From Alphaproteobacteria bacterium UBA2954 (GTDB lineage Bacteria > Pseudomonadota > Alphaproteobacteria > Puniceispirillales > Puniceispirillaceae): a stretch of DNA of 14,731 bases. The translations under genes and the position numbers were made by a program. Positions 8,189-13,487 of the stretch are shown here, one piece after another. Under the pieces are notes generated by a model. The model saw only the letters and a list, made by a program, of their open reading frames with translations, had not been told where the DNA came from and made no database searches. Positions within the stretch are counted from its first letter, which is position 1; each line of letters begins with the position of its first letter. The DNA is taken from assembly GCA_002348585.1 (NCBI GenBank), contig DEBO01000045.1, positions 1,971 through 16,701 of the forward strand, read 5' to 3'.

Positions 8189-9447
8189 GCGTCAACTTTG
8201 CCAATGATTAACGAGGCATTTGTTCCCCCAAAACCAAAACTATTAGACATGGCATTGCGAACAGGGCGTTTCTTCGCTTTGAGAGGCACAAGATCAAGCC
8301 CGTCTAGTTTCGACTCAGGTTTACGCAGATTTAGCGTTGGTGGCACAATATCTTGTTCGACAGCCATCGTAGAAATAATAGCCTCAATCGCACCTGCTGC
8401 TCCAAGTAAATGACCTGTAGAGCTTTTGGTGGAAGACATTGACACATCAGATTCGGCGCCTAAAAGGCGCCGAACCGCATTCGCTTCAATCACATCACCC
8501 AAAGGTGTGGATGTGCCATGCGCGTTAATGTAATCAATCTCTGACACATCAAGTCCAGCGCGCTTCAATGCCGCTTCCATCGAACGAAACCCTCCATTGC
8601 CATCTTCTGCTGGTGCTGTGATGTGATGGGCATCCCCAGAAAGGCCATAACCTTTGACCTCACCATAGATTTTGGCACCGCGAGCCTTGGCATGCTCTAG
8701 CTCTTCCAGAACCACAACACCAGCCCCTTCGCCCATCACAAATCCATCTCTGCCTATATCATAGGGGCGTGAGGCCACCTCAGGTGTGTCATTATATGAG
8801 GTGGATAAAGCGCGGGCAGCCGCAAAACCAGCAATGCCAAGGCGACATACTGCTGCTTCTGCCCCTCCGGCAAGCATCACATCAGCATCATCAAAAGCAA
8901 TAAGCCGAGTCGCATCTCCGATCGCATGCGCACCTGTCGAACAGGCTGTGACCACAGCATGATTAGGCCCTCGATAACCAAACCGAATAGATATCTGACC
9001 CGAAATCAGGTTGATTAATGCAGACGGAATAAAAAATGGACTGATCCGGCGCGGACCACGTTGATCAAGAAGCTGGCTTGTTTCAACAATTGTTTGTAAG
9101 CCGCCAATGCCTGATCCGATCATCACTCCAGATCTGTCTTGGTCTTCAAGCTTTATGGGCAGCCAGCCAGAATGATGTACCGCTTCTATTGCCGCAACAA
9201 TCCCCAACTGGATAAATCGATCTAATTTACGCTGTTCTTTTGGTTCAATAAACGCATCAAGATCAAGCGCCCCCTTAAGGCCATCCTGTGGAACTTGTCC
9301 GGCAATCTGGCAGGCAAGATCGTCAATTTTAAAGCCGTTAATTCGACCAATGCCACTCTCAGCGGCGATCAGCTTCGTCCAGTTATGGTCAAGGCCTACG
9401 CCTAAGGGAGAGACAATACCCATTCCTGTTATTACAACTCGGCGCAT
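8185..9447 (-). CDS. fabF: 3-oxoacyl-[acyl-carrier-protein] synthase II
   Basis: Condensing enzyme (KAS II) that extends acyl-ACP by two carbons with malonyl-ACP in type II fatty-acid synthesis. It has 420 residues, the usual length. The thiolase-fold catalytic triad is complete: C169 in VVTACSTGAH, H310 in NAHGTSTPLGD and H346 in STGHLLGAAG, with K341 just before. SRPYDIGRDGFVMGEGAG (226-243) and the C-terminal NSFGFGGTNASL are typical. FabF rather than FabB is favoured by the sequence style and by the position after acpP. AGAGGG just upstream supports the ATG at 9447. It lies behind a strong terminator-like hairpin after acpP, so its level probably depends on read-through or on a weak local promoter. 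It overlaps mltG by 4 bases. Confidence 0.96.
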   Translation of the reverse strand: MRRVVITGMGIVSPLGVGLDHNWTKLIAAESGIGRINGFKIDDLACQIAGQVPQDGLKGALDLDAFIEPKEQRKLDRFIQLGIVAAIEAVHHSGWLPIKLEDQDRSGVMIGSGIGGLQTIVETSQLLDQRGPRRISPFFIPSALINLISGQISIRFGYRGPNHAVVTACSTGAHAIGDATRLIAFDDADVMLAGGAEAAVCRLGIAGFAAARALSTSYNDTPEVASRPYDIGRDGFVMGEGAGVVVLEELEHAKARGAKIYGEVKGYGLSGDAHHITAPAEDGNGGFRSMEAALKRAGLDVSEIDYINAHGTSTPLGDVIEANAVRRLLGAESDVSMSSTKSSTGHLLGAAGAIEAIISTMAVEQDIVPPTLNLRKPESKLDGLDLVPLKAKKRPVRNAMSNSFGFGGTNASLIIGKVDA

Positions 9448-9521
9448 CTTGCCCTCTTTATTCTATCTGGATAACTTAGATCGAATAATTTATGACAGTT
9501 ACTGCTTAAAAGGTGCGACAA
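9432..9521 (-). CDS. Possible 29-codon TTG-initiated leader peptide overlapping fabF
   Basis: On the minus strand AGGAGGTGG (9532-9524), an almost ideal Shine-Dalgarno, lies just before TTG at 9521-9519. The frame from this TTG runs 29 codons (Met for TTG, then SHLLSSNCHK...) and stops with TAA at 9434-9432, overlapping the first 16 bases of fabF in another frame. I know of no homologue. It could be a translated leader coupling ribosomes to fabF, a standby ribosome site, or chance. Only the Shine-Dalgarno and the open frame are seen; expression is not shown. Confidence 0.2.
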   Translation of the reverse strand: MSHLLSSNCHKLFDLSYPDRIKRARCAEL

Positions 9522-9523
9522 AA

Positions 9524-9532
9524 CCACCTCCT
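9524..9532 (-). promoter_or_regulatory. Orphan strong Shine-Dalgarno sequence
   Basis: Minus-strand AGGAGGTGG is the strongest anti-SD match I noticed in the window. It sits about 77 bases before the fabF ATG, which already has its own AGAGGG. It follows directly on the U-run of the acpP terminator, so only read-through transcripts would carry it, unless a local promoter exists. Confidence 0.4.
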
Positions 9533-9542
9533 AATTCAAGTC

Positions 9543-9598
9543 AAAAAAAACCCAGTGCTGGTTTGCATGCTCACTGTGAGCTTGCAAACCAGCGCTGG
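9543..9598 (-). terminator. Intrinsic terminator / attenuator between acpP and fabF
   Basis: A 47-base near-perfect inverted repeat spans 9552-9598: outer arms of 4 pairs, one mismatch, 11 pairs (GCTGGTTTGCA on the plus strand), one mismatch, then GCTCAC and GTGAGC around a single central base. On the minus strand it is followed by eight T residues (plus-strand A-run 9543-9550). This is the classic form of a Rho-independent terminator for transcripts coming from acpP. As fabF, mltG and gmk lie downstream on the same strand, it probably acts as a partial terminator that favours short acpP mRNA. Confidence 0.85.
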
Positions 9599-9624
9599 AT
9601 TTAGATGCAGAGAACCTATTGGCT

Positions 9625-9861
9625 TTAAGCAGCATTTTCCTGCAAGAAATTAACAGCATCTTTGACTGTAAGAATCTTTTCAGCTGCGTCATCAGGTATC
9701 TCGCATCCGAATTCTTCTTCAAAAGCCATAACCAGTTCAACTGTATCTAGGCTGTCTGCGCCCAGGTCATCGATGAAAGATGCACCCTCAATCACCTTCT
9801 CGCCTTCAACACCAAGATGCTCAACAACAATTGACTTTACGCGATCTGCAATATCACTCAT
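9625..9861 (-). CDS. acpP: Acyl carrier protein
   Basis: Small acidic cytosolic protein that carries growing acyl chains on a 4'-phosphopantetheine arm in fatty-acid synthesis and donates acyl groups to lipid A and phospholipid synthesis. The 78 residues match the family. The attachment site is S37 in [20 protein letters not shown] conserved helix follows, with [28 protein letters not shown] lies a few bases before the ATG at 9861. A possible private promoter lies upstream and a strong terminator lies 27 bases after the stop, so acpP is probably made largely as a short abundant transcript inside the fab cluster. Confidence 0.98.
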   Translation of the reverse strand: MSDIADRVKSIVVEHLGVEGEKVIEGASFIDDLGADSLDTVELVMAFEEEFGCEIPDDAAEKILTVKDAVNFLQENAA

Positions 9862-9886
9862 TTCATATCACCTTTAAGGTAGTGTG

Positions 9887-9907
9887 TAGCCAGCAGGACG
9901 CTGGTAC
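9887..9907 (-). other. Small hairpin in the acpP leader
   Basis: CCAGC (9890-9894) and GCTGG (9900-9904) form a 5-base stem with a 5-base loop, and GTA/TAC can extend it past one bulged base. It would lie near the 5' end of a transcript from the proposed acpP promoter, where a hairpin could protect the mRNA from decay. This is inference. Confidence 0.3.
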
Positions 9908-9912
9908 TGTAT

Positions 9913-9940
9913 TTTGTAGCGGGGTGATATCACAATTCAA
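9913..9940 (-). promoter_or_regulatory. Possible acpP promoter with palindromic spacer
   Basis: On the minus strand TTGAAT (9940-9935) and TACAAA (9918-9913) are separated by 16 bases, each matching the sigma-70 consensus at 4 of 6 positions. The spacer contains a perfect 10-base palindrome, GTGATATCAC (9924-9933), in a position where a bound repressor would block RNA polymerase. It lies in the 132-base gap between fabG and acpP, which is large for this block. Confidence 0.4.
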
Positions 9941-9993
9941 CAGCAATTTCCAGCCTAAAAAGAAAGAGGCTCAAATCCTTCGCAGTGATTCGA

Positions 9994-10731
9994 CTAAAGC
10001 ATAGCCATCCCGCCATTCACATGTAAAGTCGAACCCGTAACATAGCCTGCTTCCTGGCTGGCAAGATAGACTACGGCCGCAGCAATTTCACTACCCTGCC
10101 CCAGCCGTCCTGATGGCACATTGCTCAATAATGCAGACTTCTGATCATCGCTCAGTACGTCAGTCATCGGTGTTTCAATAAAACCTGGCGCAATAACATT
10201 CACGGTGACACCACGGCTGGCCACCTCCGCAGCCAATGATTTGCTAAAACCAATCATGCCCGCTTTAGAAGCAGCGTAATTTGTTTGACCAGGATTACCA
10301 ATCACGCCAACGATAGAGGAGATAGAAATGATGCGGCCCCATCTGGCTTTCATCATAGAACGTATGGCTGACCGGCAGAGGAGCATTGATGAAGTCATAT
10401 TAACTGCTAGCACATCATCCCAATCCTCATCCTTCATCCGCATGAACAAATTGTCACGTGTGATGCCAGCATTATTCACCAGAATATCTACAGAGCCAGC
10501 GAGTTCAGTCGCGATTTCCATCATCTTCGTCACCGCTTTACGATCTGAAAGATCAGCTGGCAGACAATAAGCGCGTTCACCAAAGCTTTCCTGAAGACTG
10601 GCCAACCTGTCAGCACGTGTCCCATGCAAAATCACTTTAGCTCCCTGACCGTGCAAAGCTGTCACAATCTCTGAACCAATGCCCCCACTAGCCCCGGTGA
10701 CCAGTGCGGTTTTCCCTGATAAATCGAACAT
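9994..10731 (-). CDS. fabG: 3-oxoacyl-[acyl-carrier-protein] reductase
   Basis: NADPH-dependent short-chain dehydrogenase that performs the first reduction of each fatty-acid elongation round. It has 245 residues, the usual length. The Rossmann cofactor motif TGASGGIG is at 12-19 and NNAG at 86-89. The catalytic tetrad is N111 (AVNMTS), S139 (SISSIVG), Y152 and K156 (YAASK). The C-terminus ends with GSTLHVNGGMAML, typical of FabG. GGGAGGAAAG supports the ATG at 10731. It is 20 bases after fabD and before acpP, which settles the assignment among the many similar SDR proteins. Confidence 0.97.
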   Translation of the reverse strand: MFDLSGKTALVTGASGGIGSEIVTALHGQGAKVILHGTRADRLASLQESFGERAYCLPADLSDRKAVTKMMEIATELAGSVDILVNNAGITRDNLFMRMKDEDWDDVLAVNMTSSMLLCRSAIRSMMKARWGRIISISSIVGVIGNPGQTNYAASKAGMIGFSKSLAAEVASRGVTVNVIAPGFIETPMTDVLSDDQKSALLSNVPSGRLGQGSEIAAAVVYLASQEAGYVTGSTLHVNGGMAML

Positions 10732-10751
10732 AAGCTGTCTTTCCTCCCATA

Positions 10752-11690
10752 TTATCCTACATAGCCCAGAATATCATCAAGCGTATCAAGCGTGTAAATA
10801 CGTGCATCCGGTGCTGCACGTTTTGCAAGACCAGACAGAACCTTCCCTGTACCCAACTCAACAAAGTCAGTTACCTCTGCCTGATTGAAAAACGACATAG
10901 TTTCACGCCACCGTACCCGGCCTATAACCTGACTGACTAGATTTTCGCGCAAAACATAAGCAGATATTTCCGGCTGAACTGTCACATTTTGCACCACAGG
11001 AACCTCTGCATTTTGAAAGTCAATTTTGGTTAATGCCTTTGCCATGACATCGGCTGCTGGGGCCATCATCTGACAATGGAACGGGGCACTTACAGGCAGT
11101 TTGACTACACGGCGCAAGCCTTTATTCTTGGCAACCTCCATCGCCTTAACAATACCTGCACTAGTTCCACTCAGCACAATCTGGCCATCAGCATTGTCAT
11201 TTGCTATCTGCACAAGCCCTGCATCAGCAGAGGCAGATGCAATCTCTTCAGCAATGGCTAAATCAGCACCAATCAAAGCGGCCATGGCCCCTTCACCCAC
11301 AGGAACTGCCTGCTGCATGGACTGGCCGCGAAGGTGCAGAAGGCGTGCCGTTTCCGAAATGCCCAAACTGCCAGCCGCACAAAGGGCTGAATATTCACCC
11401 AAAGAATGGCCGGCAACAAAACTGCACAGCTCAGAGATGGTTTTCCCAGTCTGGTCCTGCAAAACGCGCAGAGTGCAAATTGAACTTGCAAATAAAGCAG
11501 GCTGGGCGTTTTGGGTTAGCTGCAGATCCTCGTAAGGGCCTTCAGCCATGAGAGTTGACAATTTAAAATCGAGGGCGTCATCAATTTCAGATAAGATATC
11601 TTTTGCAATTTTACTGTTCTGCGCAAGAATGCTGGCCATACCCACCACCTGAGAGCCCTGCCCTGGAAAAAGAAATGCTGTAACTGCCAT
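10752..11690 (-). CDS. fabD: Malonyl-CoA:ACP transacylase
   Basis: Loads malonyl groups from malonyl-CoA onto ACP, supplying the extender unit to the condensing enzymes. It has 312 residues. FPGQGSQ (8-14) forms part of the oxyanion region. The nucleophile is S96 in GHSLGEYSAL, the malonate-binding Arg is R121, and the catalytic His is H205 in SAPFHCQMM. QNVTV is near 245. It is the first gene of the leftward block and is divergent from rpsF. GAGGGGG lies about a dozen bases before the ATG at 11690, a slightly long spacing. A likely promoter sits about 60-80 bases upstream. Confidence 0.97.
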   Translation of the reverse strand: MAVTAFLFPGQGSQVVGMASILAQNSKIAKDILSEIDDALDFKLSTLMAEGPYEDLQLTQNAQPALFASSICTLRVLQDQTGKTISELCSFVAGHSLGEYSALCAAGSLGISETARLLHLRGQSMQQAVPVGEGAMAALIGADLAIAEEIASASADAGLVQIANDNADGQIVLSGTSAGIVKAMEVAKNKGLRRVVKLPVSAPFHCQMMAPAADVMAKALTKIDFQNAEVPVVQNVTVQPEISAYVLRENLVSQVIGRVRWRETMSFFNQAEVTDFVELGTGKVLSGLAKRAAPDARIYTLDTLDDILGYVG

Positions 11691-11743
11691 AATTAAGTTT
11701 TGCCCCCTCAGCTCGCTTACCTAAAAGCCTTTACCTGTCTTTT

Positions 11744-11773
11744 GTGATAGGCCAGTCACTGGCAGAGAATCAA
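11744..11773 (-). promoter_or_regulatory. Possible fabD promoter
   Basis: On the minus strand TTGATT (11773-11768) and TATCAC (11749-11744) are 18 bases apart, each a partial sigma-70 match. The spacer contains the perfect palindrome GCCAGTCACTGGC (11751-11763). The -35 element is the left arm of a second palindrome, AATCAAGACTTGATT (11768-11782). A transcript would start about 45 bases before the fabD ATG. Confidence 0.4.
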
Positions 11774-11776
11774 GAC

Positions 11777-11805
11777 TTGATTTTTTTAGTTCGCTGGCGC
11801 ATAAC
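11777..11805 (+). promoter_or_regulatory. Possible rpsF operon promoter
   Basis: TTGATT (11777-11782), the right arm of the 15-base palindrome at 11768-11782, and CATAAC (11800-11805) are 17 bases apart. The match is partial at both elements. It would give a leader of about 140 bases before rpsF, long enough to hold the predicted hairpins. Confidence 0.35.
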
Positions 11806-11814
11806 CTGCGGACT

Positions 11815-11924
11815 ATTGGTGGTGAAGTGATCAATTTTGGTCGTCTATCACCAACTCAAACTATCCTTGCCAGCTCTGTGCCGAAAAAAAGCTGGTTTGT
11901 GACAAAGCGGTTTGAAACTGCTTT
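11815..11924 (+). promoter_or_regulatory. Structured rpsF leader, candidate S6:S18 autoregulatory site
   Basis: Three hairpins can be drawn. First, TGGTGA (11818-11823) with TCACCA (11848-11853), enclosing GATCA pairing with TGGTC; a shifted register TTGGTG/CACCAA is also possible. Second, CCAGCT (11870-11875) with AGCTGG (11890-11895), whose 14-base loop carries CCG at 11881-11883. Third, AAAGC (11904-11908) with GCTTT (11920-11924), extended by a wobble pair and GTTT/AAAC around a central G. S6:S18 complexes are known to bind rpsF leaders through an exposed CCG next to a helix, so the second hairpin is a candidate. No alignment supports it yet. Confidence 0.4.
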
Positions 11925-11950
11925 ACACGATTAGCCAAAAGGGGAAACAA

Positions 11951-12409
11951 ATGCGGCTGTATGAAAGCGTGTTTATTGCACGCCAAGACGTTTCGACCAC
12001 GCAGGTTGAGAATCTGACCACAGAATTCTCTGCTATCATTGAAAATGGTGGTGGCAAAATTCACAAACATGAATATTGGGGTCTACGCACTCTTGCCTAT
12101 CGGGTTAAGAAAAACCGGAAAGGTCATTATGTCATGTTGAACTTGGAGACAAACCCGGAGACACTAGCAGAATATGAGCGTATTATGGGCCTTAATGAAG
12201 ATGTTCTGCGCTTCATAAATATTACTATTGACGAGGTTTTAGAAGATCCATCAATTATGATGCAGGCTGCCAAGTCGGAGCGTGGAGGACGTGGTGACCG
12301 CAGTGACCGTTCATCATCTGGACGTAATGTTGAAGACCACGACGAAACCGCAGATAGCGCATCAGATGCAGCTGAGGAACCGACATCTACAGATGACACT
12401 GAGGAGTAA
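11951..12409 (+). CDS. rpsF: 30S ribosomal protein S6
   Basis: Small-subunit protein that binds the central domain of 16S rRNA as a pair with S18. The start at 11951 (MRLYESVFIAR) is chosen over an in-frame ATG at 11912. S6 proteins begin at this motif, and AAAAGGGG lies 6 bases upstream, whereas the earlier ATG falls inside a predicted hairpin. The length from here is 152 residues. The core (about 1-105) includes NGGGKIHKHEYWGLRTLAYRVKK, the usual S6 signature region, and LNEDVLRFI. A low-complexity tail (about 110-152) is first Arg/Gly/Ser-rich and then strongly acidic, ending TDDTEE. Such tails are common in alphaproteobacterial S6. It is the first gene of rpsF-rpsR-rplI. Confidence 0.96.
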   Translation: MRLYESVFIARQDVSTTQVENLTTEFSAIIENGGGKIHKHEYWGLRTLAYRVKKNRKGHYVMLNLETNPETLAEYERIMGLNEDVLRFINITIDEVLEDPSIMMQAAKSERGGRGDRSDRSSSGRNVEDHDETADSASDAAEEPTSTDDTEE

Positions 12410-12412
12410 GGC

Positions 12413-12667
12413 ATGACACAATTACAAATTACTAGAAGTGCTGTTCGCAGACCACAAGGTCGCCGCAGGAAATCATGTCCATTCTCTGGTCCGAATGCAC
12501 CGAAAATTGATTATAAAGATGTAAAGCTTCTTACCCGCTTTACCTCAGAGCGTGGAAAAATCGTTCCGTCTCGCATTTCTGCGGTCTCGGCAAAAAAACA
12601 GCGGGAATTATCGACCGCTATAAAGCGTGCGCGGTATCTGGCACTTATGCCCTACGTGATCAGCTGA
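12413..12667 (+). CDS. rpsR: 30S ribosomal protein S18
   Basis: Partner of S6 on the 30S platform. The 84 residues cover the whole family: a basic N-terminus ([15 protein letters not shown]), then [19 protein letters not shown] and the RNA-binding [30 protein letters not shown]. It starts 3 bases after the rpsF stop. GAGGAG, lying in the end of rpsF, serves as its ribosome binding site. Confidence 0.97.
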   Translation: MTQLQITRSAVRRPQGRRRKSCPFSGPNAPKIDYKDVKLLTRFTSERGKIVPSRISAVSAKKQRELSTAIKRARYLALMPYVIS

Positions 12668-12689
12668 GTAGCGGAAAGGACATATTGTT

Positions 12690-13337
12690 ATGCAAATTTT
12701 ATTGCTTGAACGCGTCGAAAAGCTGGGAAAGCTTGGTGACGTTGTAACCGTAAAACCTGGATATGCGCGGAACTATCTTCTACCCACGGGAAAAGCCTTA
12801 CGTGCGAACAAAGAGAATTTGGGAAAGTTCGAAGCTGAACGTACAGAACTCGAAGCACGCAACGCAGATGCAAAAACTGCCGCCGAAAGTAAAGCTGGCT
12901 CTATGGATGGTCTTACAGTTGTGCTAGTGCGTGCAGCTTCAGAAATGGGCCAGCTTTTTGGTTCAGTCAGCTCGCGGGACATAGCCAATGCTATTGTGGA
13001 AGCTGGCCATGATTTGGATAAGCGTCAAGTCAATATGGACAAGTCCATTAAGACCTTAGGTTTGTTTCCTATCCGTGTATCGCTTCATGCTGAAGTTGAC
13101 GCCATTGTGACAGTGAATGTTGCCCGGTCTCTTGAAGAGGCTGAAACACAGGCACGGACAGGCCAAGCCGTGGTAGTAACTGAAGATGGCGACCTAAAAG
13201 AAGTGCCTCAAGTTACAGTAGAATCCAATGTCAAAGATGACGATGATAATAACGATGCCAGCAGTACCGTAAATAAATCTGAAGCGATAGCAACTGAAAA
13301 AGCTGATAAGGGGGATGGCGAGCAAACAGCCAGATAA
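12690..13337 (+). CDS. rplI: 50S ribosomal protein L9 with acidic C-terminal extension
   Basis: Elongated large-subunit protein that binds 23S rRNA near the base of the L1 stalk and helps maintain reading frame. The N-terminal domain is clear (MQILLLERVEKLGKLGDVVTVKPGYARNYLLPTGKA), followed by the helical linker (about 41-75) and the C-terminal domain (about 78-150) with LFGSVSSRDIANAI and LGLFPIRVSLHAEV. The protein has 215 residues, against about 148-150 in E. coli and Bacillus. The extra part, about 155-215, is acidic and polar, with a DDDD run. Alphaproteobacterial L9 is often extended, so this is a lineage trait more than a fusion. AAAGGA lies 9 bases before the ATG. A strong terminator follows. 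Confidence 0.96.
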   Translation: MQILLLERVEKLGKLGDVVTVKPGYARNYLLPTGKALRANKENLGKFEAERTELEARNADAKTAAESKAGSMDGLTVVLVRAASEMGQLFGSVSSRDIANAIVEAGHDLDKRQVNMDKSIKTLGLFPIRVSLHAEVDAIVTVNVARSLEEAETQARTGQAVVVTEDGDLKEVPQVTVESNVKDDDDNNDASSTVNKSEAIATEKADKGDGEQTAR

Positions 13338-13361
13338 AATCTAACCCTTCAACTTGATTAT

Positions 13362-13397
13362 AAAACCAGCCCTGATTTTTGCAGGGCTGGTTTTTTT
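13362..13397 (+). terminator. Rho-independent terminator after rplI
   Basis: CCAGCCCTG (13366-13374) and CAGGGCTGG (13382-13390) form a perfect 9-pair GC-rich stem with a 7-base loop. Seven T residues follow (13391-13397), and A residues before the stem can pair with the first of them. It separates the ribosomal operon from dnaB. Confidence 0.93.
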
Positions 13398-13487
13398 GCA
13401 ATCAATGTAATGAAAAATTCATGTTATTCCCGTTATCCCCAAATTTCACAGCTTCACCAACTGGCCATAAAGACGTAATCTTTCAGA

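Noticed and set aside
9531..9740. 69-codon minus-strand frame through the acpP terminator
   Set aside because: It runs out of frame through acpP and then through both arms of the hairpin, which explains its repeat-like peptide.
11101..11535. Plus-strand frames of 144 and 116 codons over fabD
   Set aside because: FabD has full family motifs on the other strand. The plus-strand products are low in recognisable features.
11768..11788. Palindrome followed by T-run read as a plus-strand terminator
   Set aside because: The arms are AT-rich and the centre is one base, so only a weak 5-pair stem can form. There is no gene upstream on the plus strand for it to terminate.
11912..11950. Longer rpsF start adding 13 residues
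   Set aside because: S6 begins at MRLYE in the family, the good ribosome site belongs to 11951, and the upstream ATG lies in a predicted hairpin.
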